Assembly: GCF_000004075.3 (NCBI RefSeq)
Contig: NC_026657.2
Coordinates: forward strand, 2,666,001 to 2,730,000
Direction of reading: 5' to 3'
From: Cucumis sativus
Taxonomy: Eukaryota; Streptophyta; Magnoliopsida; Cucurbitales; Cucurbitaceae
Length of the DNA stretch: 64,000 nucleotides
This document shows positions 13,604 through 25,242 of this stretch, piece by piece. The translations under genes were made by a program, and so were the position numbers. Position 1 is the stretch's first letter. Every line of letters begins with the position of its first letter. Below the pieces are notes generated by a model. It was not told the origin of the DNA and ran no database searches. It worked only from the letters and a program-made list of their open reading frames with translations.

Positions 13604-16494
13604 TTAATCCCAACTGTTTCGACTCCTTCGAAATGCCTTCTTATCAGAATGGACCTTCTTGCTTTTTAGGCGTCTTTGTTCCCCAATAGCCGCCCTTTAC
13701 ACAAATACAAAAAGTATACCCCACAATAAAATAAGTCAAGGGAGCTACATAAACATTTTGAAATCAAGTGACCATGGAAGTTGAAAGATCTCACAGCTTA
13801 GCAATTTTCTTCTTTTGCTCTTCTGAGGGAGGTGGCGGGACATAAGAAGCAGCATCAATTATAGCCTGATTTTCAGATGGAAGAAAGGCTCATTCATTGG
13901 AAATTTATATTCAGTTAGGAAACTGCGGTAGAATGTTGAATCTACTATAGAAGAAATGATCACATACTATTTTATTTTTTATATATTCTCCATTTGATAG
14001 ACAAGAGGACAAGGATCTTATGACGTATGAGAAGGAAAAGTACCTGAAGTTTCTCCAAGGCATCTTCAATATTACCCCTGAAAAAAGGAAGAAAAGTTTA
14101 CGAAGTTTTCTTTGGTAGAAGAAACATGGGAGGAAAAATAAAAAATAGATGATGAGAACAGAAGTTCACTTCTGTGTTCTAGTTTTTGTGGATGAGATTA
14201 CAAGTTCTCCATCCTTGTTGATCCGATTTTTCTCCTGTTCAGAAGCAGGAAGCAAAATTCATGTCAAGATAGAGACAGAAACAGAGGAGTAATATCCAAT
14301 CATGGTGAAAGATTTGTGAACACTTCAACCACTGTATGGTTTTGAAAGAAAGGCAGAAAGAAAATATTTTTGGAGTTTAGAGCTTTCAAAATAATATCAT
14401 CTAGTGGAGAAGAGGAAAGATATGGAACAGAAAATTTGAGTAACAAACCGTTTGCAGAATCTTTTCTCTGATTCTCTCGCTTAGCCAATACGCCTCTTTA
14501 ACATTGAAGCGCATGTCAACCTTCGTGTTCACTGCACTATCATTTACAGAAATGATGCCTCATAATGAAAACAGCTCTCTAAAGCAGAAATAACACCGAT
14601 CAGAACAAAGAAAATAAACTAACCTTTGTTAACATTCTGACCTCCGGGGCCACCACTTCTTGCAAAATTCACAATGACATGGTCTGAAGGAAAGGAAAGG
14701 AAAAGAAAAGTCACACTAGTAACAAAGATATTGATTGAGAGTAATCATATCACATTCACCATCTTAGCAATTGCTATGAGGGAACCTTTTCTTTTAAGAG
14801 TACAGGAATTTGTTTAACTTTTTCCATTTAAGGACATACTAGCCAAAGACTTTTGGTGCTTTGTCAACATTAACAAAATAATCCCAGCCCGAACTTCAAA
14901 TACAAATTTGATATAGTAAATAAATCTATAAAGAATGAGAAAACAAATAAATTATTTGAACACTTGACTGATGTTCTTCTGCAATGAAAGGAAAAGGAGT
15001 AAGGTTTAATGTGGGTAGAGAAGTTTTATGAAGAAATTACAAGCAAGGGATTAGCTATTTTAGGTAGTTCAGGAAAAAGTACGGGAAGGGGAGGTTAACT
15101 TTCTGGAAGTTAAGAATTTAGTAATTAAATAAGTTGCTGAAGGAAAGCCAGAAAATCAACCACCTTATGTCGTATACACCATTTTAGGTGGCAAACTTCA
15201 CAAAGGACAGCTTAAATTTTCACATAAAATGAGGAATCCAACACCAGATGGTTCAATGTTTCAATACTATTTCTACATACCATATCAAGAAGGAGATATA
15301 CATGTTGGGATTCTTCTTTTTGACTGTATCCAATGCACTTCGCTTTTCCAGTTTCCATGGTAAAATTCCAAAAGCAAAATTGTAGAGTCCTAGTGAATTT
15401 CCCATCTCCACTCAAACACAAAAACCTATACTTCTACTAAAATTCTAGGATCTAAACTATACATTTATATATGAATGGACTAGAGAGAGTTCCTTAGAAA
15501 GAGGAAGCGCAAGTAAAGATTTTTCTTCTTCAAACAGGCAAATTGCATACCTACAGATAGAAAACCGAAGGATGGGAACGGCAACCACTCAATTATCTCT
15601 CAATGGAAATTGCAAAGAAGAAAGTTCAGAGGGAATCTATATTCAAAAACCTGCCATCCTCAATATCACTCAGCCAGAAATTGTCAATCAAGAGTTTAAA
15701 GAGAGACAATCTTCAAACTCCTTTTCATTAAGATTCCTCTTAATGCCAAATTCCAACAAGCATTAGCATGATCCCAAACATCTTTAGTGAGTGCAATTAA
15801 GAGACTCAAAATCAGGCAGGAAAATGATAGTCAAGGGTCAAGGCGATTTGATAGAGGTTAAGTGTATCGGACTTCGAAGAAAAGTTAACAACCGAAAAAA
15901 ATCCAAAAGTTTCAATTTTTCCAACACCCATTGGATAACACTTGATCAAAGAATCTGCAAGCAGCTTCAATGAACGTGAGCTAGTCTACATACAGAAAAT
16001 TTAGACAATTTGGACGTAGACAAGAGAACCTATATCGACTTCAGCTGGAACAAAACCACAATATTCAGTAAATCAAAGCAACGATCATTTTATCAACACA
16101 AAAACAATAGTGATGCTTCTATAGTACCCCAACTAAAATGGTACAACAAACTCAAACCCAGAACTAAAGAAGTGATGGCTAGTTCAGCTTGAGACATACC
16201 GAGAGTGATTTTGGGGGCGGGTTCGGTGTCAGCCAATAGAGCGCGCTCCTCCGCCTCTAGCAACAGTTGCTGCATCTGCGACATCCGGGAAGACACTTTG
16301 CCACCGGAACCGGGGGAGTCTGAAGCGGCGCATAGGACACGACCGAAACTGATGTCACGAAGCCGGAATCGCAAAGTGGCATTGGGATGGTGCAAAAGTT
16401 TAGGGAAGATAGAGGGTGGCGATAGAGAAAAATAGGGTTGGGAGTGAAGAATTTCTCTGAGGATTATGTTTGTGGTGGTTCTAATGACCGCCAT
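13604..16494 (-). CDS. ICT1-type organellar class I release-factor-like peptidyl-tRNA hydrolase
   Basis: Seven exons on the minus strand (16494-16200, 14683-14624, 14531-14449, 14234-14170, 14077-14044, 13865-13795, 13694-13604) give 232 residues with consistent phases. The N-terminal 98 residues are rich in R/S/H and look like a mitochondrial or plastid transit peptide plus linker. Exon 2 encodes NFARSGGPGGQNVNK, with the catalytic GGQ at residues 112-114. Exons 3-5 continue the release-factor fold (NTKVDMRF, SSTKTRTQKGN). The C-terminus is a lysine/arginine-rich tail (KSKKVHSDKKAFRRSR) like that used by ICT1/ArfB proteins to probe the empty mRNA channel of stalled ribosomes. It has no codon-recognition domain, so it should release peptidyl-tRNA on stalled organellar ribosomes independently of a stop codon. 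The last exon is easily missed: an in-frame TGA lies in the donor GTGAGA at 13794. Whether it acts in the mitochondrion or plastid is not decidable here. Confidence 0.93.
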
Positions 16495-17839
16495 TATTTT
16501 TGCTACGACAACTTCAGGTTGGGGAAGACGATGCTCAGTCGTTGCTGACCATTAACCCAACGGACAATGAAATGAGTGGTTCTTCAGTTTTCGGCAAAAT
16601 TGAAAGAAAAAAAATCTCTTTTATTTTCTTAAAATATATTATATGTCAAATTGCAAATTCGGTTAAATCATTCGAAGGAAATCAGAATTTAGTTCAATTA
16701 TCAATTAAATTTTAACCAATATGACTCCATATATTCGGTACATATACCATAAATTCACTTTTTTCTAAGATTCTCCCAATATCAATAATTTCACCACGTT
16801 CTCGTAAAATCTATACAGAGAATCATTGATTGTTGTCTTAAACGATGTGATTATAAGATGACTCATACACTAACGAATGTACAAACGAAAACCATGAAAG
16901 TCCCAAATGGTACCCATGCCAATAATCCAACGAGTACGAGGTCCAGTAAAAAAGTACATATTCAAGAAATCAAATAATTACCGAGGTACTGTGACACCAA
17001 CATTGACAATAAAAGTATTGTCCACGATGTGTTTAGAAAATTGAACTTTGTAGTTAATGATGCACCAAAAGTTCCAAATGTCATCAAAGAGGTAGTTTGA
17101 ACGCTCTAATGTTAAAGCCAATCTTTCTCCATCAGAGACCTGTAATCTCAGACTTGAAGCCACTTTTTGCCATCATAAGTTTTGAGTTAAGTTTGTATTT
17201 GCCAATAAGTTCAAAAATTGAGTTTGATTCCAAAGTAGTCTCAAAATGTGGTTGTATTATGTTTTTGTCAAAATTTACCATCTACCTCAGTTATCTATGC
17301 TATTTAGAACTTTGTATTTCTGTAAAAGTTGGGCTAAATCTTACCCTTAGCTCCTGAATATCCTTTTTCGAAGTAGACAGTTCAATCCTTAGATTACACA
17401 AAGCTACTCACTTAATTCTTGTCATTTTTCCATCTCATTCAACCTGCTTAATTAAGTTCTAAAAAAACCTTTGCATTTACATATCCAATGAAAAATTGTC
17501 CTAATTAGTATAGTACTCTCGAATGAAACGTTGAGACCCAACCACCCTTCAGAATTAAAGAAACGTCAGTGTGTAAAGTTCAAAACTTAAATTTTGTCCC
17601 ATACATAAGCCTGCCAGGCAAAACTTCAATCCCAGCTAAATTTCTAGAGGAAAAAAAAGTTGGGTTTGTATACAAATATTATTCAACATCTAGAGGCATA
17701 ACTGAAACCTTTTCAGGTTCATACATCTGAGTTATTAGTAAGGTAGTTGACAATAAATAAAACCATGCCTGAAGGATGAGAAGAATTGATCAAACTGAGT
17801 AGAGGTTCCTTAACTCTATGCAACAGCAGTGTTATGTTG
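16495..17839. other. Intergenic region between ICT1-like and IBA57 genes
   Basis: Holds the promoter of the ICT1-like gene and the 3' flank of IBA57, both on the minus strand. A minus-strand frame at 16978-17163 has fairly balanced composition (LQVSDGERLALTLERSN) but no family I recognise; it may be a gene or transposon fragment. The repeat copy at 17299-17377 is listed separately. Confidence 0.5.
17299..17377 (+). repeat. Dispersed repeat copy B
   Basis: Begins GCTATTTAGAACTTTG and continues with GGCTAAATCTTACCC and TAGCTCCTGAATATCC. It aligns by eye with 11624-11712 but lacks the long A tract. Similarity outside this stretch is not evident. Confidence 0.5.
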
Positions 17840-20034
17840 TTAATGCTCTTGAAGCCATTCTGCCGACCACCAATCCGGTTTGACGGCTTCAACCTTCACG
17901 CCTTCGAGACCTTGTATGGCCAAACTTTGTGATCCTCTGAAAGCTTCCTCCAAGCGCAAGAGACCAAGTCCACGACACCCAAGTGCGGCAATCACATTAC
18001 CTGCTTTTTTGTTGGATGCAGAGTTGATCACTTCCGATCCTGCCAATACTTTCTGCTCAGCATCTGAAAGAGAATCAGGTGGTTACTTGATGTTATTAGA
18101 CAAGGTTGTGATAGTGAACTTTAAGCTAGGCTTGAACCAATTACAATTAGTAACTAGATTGGTTACCTTCCCCTCTGTCATTTAGAAACTTCAAAGGAAC
18201 TACACGTTTACGGATAACTCCTCGGTGGTGTGTTCGAGCTACAAGCTCTTGTCCCACGTAACACCCTTTGTCAAAACTTATTGCATTTAGGCCTACCAGG
18301 TTGTATTCAAGAGGGATTGCCTCACCTGTAAAAGGGTAGAAAAAGATTCAAACCAAGAAATTTTACATTCATAAGCTACTTGATGCAACTTAACAGCAGA
18401 AAACTAATCAAACCACAAACTGAAACAGAAAGACTCCATCAAATACAACGAACAAGACATGGAAATGAACCTTTTTGAATCTCAGTTGAACCTTCGGCAA
18501 CTCCCTTCTCCAGTCTCCAAAGTACATAATTATCTTCATCTGTTTCTTTATCTGCCTCAATGAGGGGAGCTTTAACAAATACAACAGGGAGACACTATCA
18601 GCAGAATCTCGGCTATCATTCATACATATGATGAAAGTCTAATCCAATTAACTTCACAGAACAAAAGAACTCATAAGATCCCTTAGAGCATGAGGGAAAC
18701 ATACGTGTTTGGTTAGATGGAAAAATCCCTCTGAAACCAAGGCATTCCAATCTTGGATCTTGAAACCATTGCCAACCAATGTCTTCCCCTCGTGAAGCTG
18801 ACATTGCTGTTGGATCAACACTAGCACCCCACCCAATATTGGCAGCCTCTGGTTCCTCTACAGAGGAAGCATTTCTAGAGAGCTTTTCACCAAAGCGTTG
18901 CCAGCAAAAAAATTCATCTGCCACATTCTCAATATCTACCTTAGACCTTAAGCGATATCTGTAAAGAATAATGAAAGTTAAACATGGGTTTTTATAGGGC
19001 GATAAGTTGTTAACATATAGGACTAAACCCTATTAAATTTTCTTGCTTATATTTATCTTGTTTTGGTCATCTCAAATGCCTATGTTTCAGCCCATCAACT
19101 TTCAATCATTTTGTTTCAGTCCCATTACAAAAAAGAAGCTGTTATAGTCATGTTAATCTTTCATTGGTCATTCCCCAAGAACCTAAATCTATTTGAAAAG
19201 TTGATACCGAACCTAAAGTGTATGTTTTGAATTCTCAACCAAAGCCATTTCCAACCTAAGGAACTACTAGAGAACCAGTGCATCCAACCACAAGTTCTTC
19301 AACTTAAAGGATATCTAGCATGAAGGTTAACGATCATTACCTAAGAAATTTGAATGTAACAGGATCACTCAAACTAGACTAGAAACTTAGAAACTCTATC
19401 ACAGTTCAACATTTCTAAAAGGGTATCATTCAACTTATCTAAACCCAATCAAACCACCAAACTCAAAAAAATTTCATCTCTGCACCAAAAAGAATCAAAC
19501 AAACAGTTTTAACAAAAACAAGAAAGAACAGTTTAAGTAGAGGAACTAACAAAGAGCTCACTTCTTCAGCGTCACCAAAAGCTCATCCAACACAGAAGAA
19601 TCCACATCAGCCATCAACTCCACCGAATCATCCGAGGCCGGACCAGGCCCAGAACCAGTCCGATTAAGCTTCTCGTCAGGCTTAGGCGGCCTATACAAAA
19701 ACAAATCATACAAAAACCGCCCTTGTGGCGTCAGCATAGCTGCATACATAGGCGTAACCGTCACCGGCGCCAAATTGGGAGTGGGCAAAGACGACGTTTT
19801 ATCACTTGGGGGTTCCCCAAATCGCCGCACGTCGTTAGTCAACAAACCGTGAAGGAACTTGACGGTGTCGGGACCCCGAAATCGAATGACCGAACGAGAG
19901 TTCAAACGGGAGGCCATTGACCCACTGGCGTTGTTGAAGTGAGAGTGGGTATCAGATGAGCAAAACCCACGACGGCTTCTGTATCCATTGGCGAGTAATT
20001 TGCAGAAATTGGAATTGGGAGTTGAACGGTGCAT
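17840..20034 (-). CDS. IBA57: IBA57/YgfZ family iron-sulphur cluster assembly factor, mitochondrial
   Basis: Five exons on the minus strand (20034-19562, 18958-18705, 18569-18471, 18325-18167, 18063-17840) join to 402 residues. The first 35 or so residues are basic and S/N-rich with few acidics, as in a mitochondrial presequence. The GcvT-like folate-binding fold follows ([37 protein letters not shown]). Exon 4 carries the family signature KGCYVGQE at residues 295-302 with the conserved cysteine 297, followed by [14 protein letters not shown]. Family knowledge: IBA57 works with ISCA proteins to make [4Fe-4S] clusters in mitochondria; bacterial YgfZ also supports Fe-S enzymes. It is slightly longer than animal IBA57 because of a low-complexity P/S/D-rich insert around residues 75-145. 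It lies 1.3 kb upstream of the ICT1-like gene on the same strand. Most splice sites are canonical; the donor of exon 1 is AAGAA|GTGAGC. Confidence 0.93.
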
Positions 20035-22270
20035 TGTGTGGGTTGTTCTTGTTGTGCGAATATGGTGATGAGTTTGCTTAAAATCATCAAAGGAATATAG
20101 AAAATGTGGGAAATGACGCGTGTTAGAGAGAAGCTATGAAGTTACCGCCACGTATGTGAAGCTCTGGTGAAGCTACAACTATGGTGGAAAGCTTTGGGAA
20201 TTTTAGCGTTCCGCAATGTGTTTGATGAAAGTCGTGTGAGAAGCTACAAATTTAAGGAAAGCTTATGATTGTAGCGTTCTATGATCTACATGTGTTTTGA
20301 ACATAGATTTCAATTTTAAGATATAAGATTAATTTTACTTCCAAATTGGACCCAAAAGATTATATTTTTATGTTTTACTAGCATATATAAACAATACTAA
20401 CAAAAACTGTCGATATCAAATTCATCGACAAACCTATGAATACTTACCTCTTTAGTTTGATGAAAGTTCTTTGAGTAGCTATAAGTGTAATGTCATCACT
20501 TATTTGGAATTTAAAGTGATGAGGTAGACAAAATTATAAAATTTATTTCGATTAATAAATAAATTAACTGTTCCTTTTTTCTTATGATATGTGACTTTGG
20601 GGTCTCGTCAACTCATCTAGAGATTTCTTCTTTTTATGGATTGGGCGAGGAGCAACCTATTCTCTTAGAACTGATTCCTCTGTCTCAGTTTGTTCTGACT
20701 CTTGCTTCGGCAACGAAAACTGATCATTCAAAAGATCGAGCTAGAACAAGGGTTCCTCTTCTGGCAACTTTTTTCCACTCTGACCTATAATTCTTAGTTA
20801 TAGCTGTCTTGCACGATGCATCCTTTCTTTATTAGTCTGTATTTATGTGTTGAGTTGTGGATCAAATAAATAGCATATGTTATTGTGTATAAGTACTCGT
20901 ACAAGAAATGTTAGAGATACCAATAGATATATTTGATATTAATCATTTTGAACCATTTGATTTACAAATCTTTCGACATATTTGTGGATACTTTTATCAT
21001 TGATTATATTTTACTCGTTAGATAAAAAAATAGTTTACAATTTTTTTTATAAATAACTTTTACAATTGATATAGACAAAATTCTATTATTTAATTATATA
21101 ATAAATACTCACGCATTCAACTCCAAGTTAATTTTACATTTATATATTTTTCTGTTATTGTTACAAAATTAAAAGTTTAGATACAATAAGTCTTTTGGGA
21201 AAAGAATAAGACTTTAAATAGTGTAGTAATAACTTGAAATAAAAACTGAGACCCTCACCTTTTGTATCATCGGACTATTCTTTTAATGATTCATTTCTAT
21301 CCATAATTCTAACGGATTTATTCTCTTAATTTATCGTATGAAATAAACAATTGAACTTAAACTTATATTTCTACGTATAATTCAAAGGAGTGATAAAAAA
21401 AAAAAAAAAACTTTAGATTATAAAAGTTCAACTTTAATAAATATAAGAGTCTTTATCTTATAGTGTGTTTTAAAGTGATAGTTATGGTATTGATTTTATA
21501 AAAAGAGAGCTAGATATGATTGGTTTTTGTAAAATTGATTTTCAAACAATTAAATTTATGTTTGATGCTAAACTCTTAAAAGTGATTTTCATGTATTTGT
21601 GAGTGATTTTCCATAGTTGGTTACAAAAGTTAGTTTAGGGTTATCCAATCAAGGGTAATATTTTTTTATATTTAACTAAATAATTATGATAAATATTTAC
21701 TTTTTAAATTTTATTTTAAATTCTTTATACATGTTTGATAAATATTTACAAATAGATATTGGGAAAAAAAATCAAAACATATATCTTTTATTTTATTAAT
21801 AATTTAATGATCGACTATATTTTGTTTCAATATTTAAAAATTTTAAAAAATTACTAATCACTAACCAATAATATTTTATAAAACAGTTAAATTAAATAAC
21901 CATTTTTGGAAGTTACTCCAAAATTAATTTAAAATAATTTTTTAAAAAAATCAAATGATTTAGTTTTTTATAAAGAAAAAGTGATTTCGATTTGTTTATT
22001 GAAATTGTGCCTTTTGAAACCATTAACATAGTTATTTTAACATTCACATACAAGTATCTATATATAATTATTTACGTAACTCGATTATTTATATTGACAT
22101 ACAAGTATCTTATATGTAATTATTTATGTAACTCGATCATTATTTATAATGATTCAAGATTTGAATAGATAGAATGTGAGAATGTAAAACATGAATTAAG
22201 GAAGTATGAATGTTACTTATGAACATTTTGATAACAATGAATGAATTAAATTACAATATTGGATAATCAC
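20035..22270. other. Intergenic region between IBA57 and RING-H2 gene
   Basis: Contains the IBA57 promoter. Around 20.17-20.31 kb a block beginning GAAGCTACAA is present twice in diverged form (period about 81 bp). A segment of higher GC at 20584-20830 has an open frame of about 69 codons with no match I know. From 21.4 to 22.2 kb the DNA is AT-rich and MITE-like (repeated AGTGATTTTC words), ending in a 51-bp tandem duplication. Confidence 0.5.
22046..22147. repeat. 51-bp tandem duplication
   Basis: Two units, 22046-22096 and 22097-22147, start ACATACAAGTATCT and share TAATTATTTA and TAACTCGAT blocks. They differ by a few substitutions and small shifts. Confidence 0.85.
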
Positions 22271-22996
22271 TTAAATTTCAAATACTACTTCCCTTCTACA
22301 CAAAGGACAAGAATTTCTCATTTGAACCCAAGTGAGAATACAGGATTTATGATACACATGGCCACACCTGATTCTACTCACCTCCTTCCTCACATCCTTC
22401 AGTTCTTCCTGACAAACACTACAATCCCCCAACTCTCTTCTCTCATCAAACCCACCCTTTTTCTCCCTCTCCCTCTCCCTCTCCCTCTCCCTCTCCCCCG
22501 CCCTTCTCCTCCCCGGAACTCCCTCTAGAACCACCCTCTCCTCCACCACAACTCCACGCCTCTCACTATTATTCCCTCTCCCAACCCAACTCCGCTCCTC
22601 CTCCTCCGTCCAGAAGTACATTCGGATATGATCGATTTCTGCCACCATCTCGAACTTCGCATCGTAGTCTCCCGCACCCAATACTTCAACGACCATCGAC
22701 GTGATCTTCTTAGAGATGATTCCAGAGGTCACGGTGCCGAGGTTGAAGGATGAAAGCAATTGAAGGATGTAAATTTCGCAAAGGCATGAATCTTCGACGT
22801 CTCGTAGAGGGAGAGGGAATGTAGCCTCGTGGACTGGAATTGAGGCACTTTCCTGGAGGATCTCGTATGGAAGTCCGGCGGAAGGTGATCCGGAAAGTAA
22901 ACGTACTATACGTCCTAATCGGATTTGGAGGGATTGTTCAACGCCGCAACGTCGACGAATACTGTAACGAAAAGTTGAAGCACTCTCTAGAGGCAT
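22271..22996 (-). CDS. RING-H2 finger protein, probable E3 ubiquitin ligase
   Basis: A single-exon gene of 241 residues with ATG at 22996 and a TAA stop. A C3H2C3 RING-H2 finger occupies the C-terminus: C192-x2-C195, C211-x-H213-x2-H216-x2-C219 and C230-x2-C233 (CGHVYHKSC, then SCPLC). Such fingers bind an E2 and transfer ubiquitin. No membrane segment is obvious; the N-terminal 130 residues are moderately hydrophobic and have no domain I recognise. Residues about 161-180 form an Arg-Glu alternation (EREREREREREK) written by a CCCTCT hexamer microsatellite on the plus strand, so its length is probably polymorphic. A TATA-like TATAAATA lies about 45 bp upstream of the ATG. The layout is typical of large intronless plant RING-H2 families; the substrate is unknown. 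Confidence 0.9.
   Translation of the reverse strand: MPLESASTFRYSIRRRCGVEQSLQIRLGRIVRLLSGSPSAGLPYEILQESASIPVHEATFPLPLRDVEDSCLCEIYILQLLSSFNLGTVTSGIISKKITSMVVEVLGAGDYDAKFEMVAEIDHIRMYFWTEEEERSWVGRGNNSERRGVVVEERVVLEGVPGRRRAGEREREREREREKKGGFDERRELGDCSVCQEELKDVRKEVSRIRCGHVYHKSCILTWVQMRNSCPLCRREVVFEI
22463..22499. repeat. CCCTCT hexamer microsatellite inside RING-H2 coding sequence
   Basis: Six consecutive CCCTCT units on the plus strand encode alternating Arg-Glu in the minus-strand RING-H2 gene. Because the unit is a multiple of three, copy-number change keeps the frame. Confidence 0.93.
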
Positions 22997-23040
22997 TGTT
23001 GTGAATGTGAATTGATGAAGAAGAAAGTTGGGAATATATT

Positions 23041-23048
23041 TATTTATA
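23041..23048 (-). promoter_or_regulatory. Candidate TATA box of RING-H2 gene
   Basis: TATAAATA on the minus strand, about 45 bp upstream of the ATG at 22996. If used, the 5'UTR would be very short, roughly 15-20 nt. Inferred from position and sequence only. Confidence 0.4.
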
Positions 23049-24922
23049 GATTTTTAATGTTTCTTAATTTGATTCAGTTTTGTTTATGAAAGTTATTTGA
23101 AGGTTAGGATATCTTATGAAATATTTTATTCTTTTGCTTTTCTTTCTTTATCAAACATAATATCTTTTCATAATATGTAATTTTTTATTATTTAGGGTGT
23201 AGCTTAATTGAAAAAAATAGAGTGTTTTAAGGGATAGAATATATTTTGTAAATAATTTTAGTATATTGGTATTTTTTAAAATGGGTATTTAGATTTGTGG
23301 CAAAATATAATATGAAAATTAAGTCTATAACCTAACATTTAATCAAGATATTGATTACAATTTCATTGTTGTCTGATTATTGTTTGATGTACATTATTAT
23401 CTAATTATTAATGACACTCATTTCTTTCAACTATTTTTTTTTTTGTCAATTGCAATTAATCTATGCAATTTCTAATTATTCTTCATTTTTGTAATCTATG
23501 TGACACTATCGATCATCTCATTACCACTATGAAAAATTATCATTATTGGAAGCTTAACCACAACGACAAAATACTGAGATAGTATTACTTTATTAACTTT
23601 TGATTGTCATTTGATTAATTTTTTTTTAAAGATTGACATCTAATTATCATACGACTGACATGTGACTGTCTTATAAATTGACTTACAAAAATATACAATG
23701 TTGAGTAATTAATCTAATAAAGTAATGTTGTTCTACTCCATCCAAATAGAAACATAATCAGAAGGTACCACACTAAAAAAACAAGACACTTTGAAATACT
23801 TTTTTTATCTCTTAAAACACATTAAGAAAAAGAAAAGTAATTGACGTTTAATTACCATATGATTTACATGTGATTAACGTATATTGAAATGCGAATGACA
23901 TGTAATTGACATCGGATTATCATATGATTGTATTTTAAATTGTCCTACAAAAATATAAAATGTTTATTAATTAACCTACTAAACTAATTAATAGAAAATT
24001 GTATTTGCAACTAACACAAATGAAACTAAAATCAAATATAAATAAAATGTCAATCAAACTAAAAATTTAACCATGTACATATCCTACTTTCATTGTTTTT
24101 AGTTATGTGTTTACAACCTGTAAACATAATACTCATGAATTAGAGAGAAGCCTAAAAAAATTATACAATGATGCTGAGATCATGGTAGAACATAGAAGGA
24201 GAAGAAGAATAAAATCGTACAAGAAATCGTAAAGGAAGGAAAGACTACGAAATCGAATGAAAAAGGAGACCGAAAATTCAAAAATTCAAAAATTACAGAA
24301 GAAGAATATGAAAATGTTAGAGTTGGATTGATATAAAAATAAAATCAGTAAAAGTATGTCAAACAAAAATTAAAGTTATATGTATGGTTAGTGTTTTCTT
24401 TACATAATTGGATGAACTTAATATTACCCATGTTGAAGAATCAACGAATGAGAACATGAACAGAAAAAAAAAAAGAATGGAAGAGGTTGCTCACAAATTC
24501 ATCCATGGAAATTCCTTCCTCCCTAGCTGCAGCTGATTTAGTGGCCAATTATCAAAGCCACTTTCCTTTCAAAACACTTCACCATTTTCCCTCTTCTCTC
24601 ATTCTTTCTCCTCAAGTGTCCCTCTAATGGATTCTTCCAATAGCCTGAACAAGCCGGCCTCGAACACTCGTTACAATCCCAGGAGATATGGTTGAGATCG
24701 TTGGTGTGTAAAACATTTGAGGGCAAAAACGGAATATGAAAAAATGGATCTTTTTTTGTCAAAGCTACATTTTCTATTTTCCTAAATTGTTTTGCCAGCT
24801 GCAATTTCCCCAACTGGGGCTTTTAACTCAATTTTGGGCTTTCAACTGGTCCATTTCTTCCAATCTATTTCGGCCCAAACAAACCCATTATTCTTATTTC
24901 AATACATTGTCCATTCACTAAT

Positions 24923-24934
24923 GGACACGTGTCC
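24923..24934. promoter_or_regulatory. Perfect 12-bp palindromic G-box
   Basis: GGACACGTGTCC is a fully symmetric G-box/ABRE-type core (CACGTG), bound in plants by bZIP and bHLH factors. It lies about 230 bp upstream of the CT repeat and about 750 bp upstream of the MLF ATG. Nearby TTTTGGGCTT and CGGCCCAAAC resemble site II (TGGGCY) promoter elements. Confidence 0.55.
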
Positions 24935-25167
24935 ACCATATTCATATCTAGAACCATCTATTTCAAGGACGAACGTCCCCCTCCCCTCGTTTCCTTCGGC
25001 CTTTCATTTTCCTGATTGGTGAGTCTCCGTACGGTTCTATCTTTCCCCCTCCCGAAATCTGTTCTACCGGTAATTTCTTTGAAGCGATCCTGATTGAGTT
25101 ATTCAGCTCACCGGAGTAATTCTGTTCAATTTTCGCTAATTTCTCCTCCGTATCTTGTTCGCTGAAG

Positions 25168-25170
<3 letters not shown>

Positions 25171-25239
<69 letters not shown>
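25171..25239. repeat. (CT)34 microsatellite in 5' region of MLF gene
   Basis: An uninterrupted CT dinucleotide run of about 34 units. It directly follows GAAGGTT, which could be the 5' splice site of a 5'UTR intron ending at the TTCCAG acceptor (25649). Pyrimidine CT runs are common in plant core promoters and leaders. Confidence 0.95.

Positions 25240-25242
<3 letters not shown>

Noticed and set aside
13453..13689. 78-codon plus-strand frame
   Set aside because: It is antisense to the last exon of the ICT1-like gene and has no ATG at its nominal start.
24963..25241. Minus-strand frame with a long Arg-Glu run
   Set aside because: The run is the translation of the CT microsatellite in the MLF 5' region; no gene evidence on that strand.
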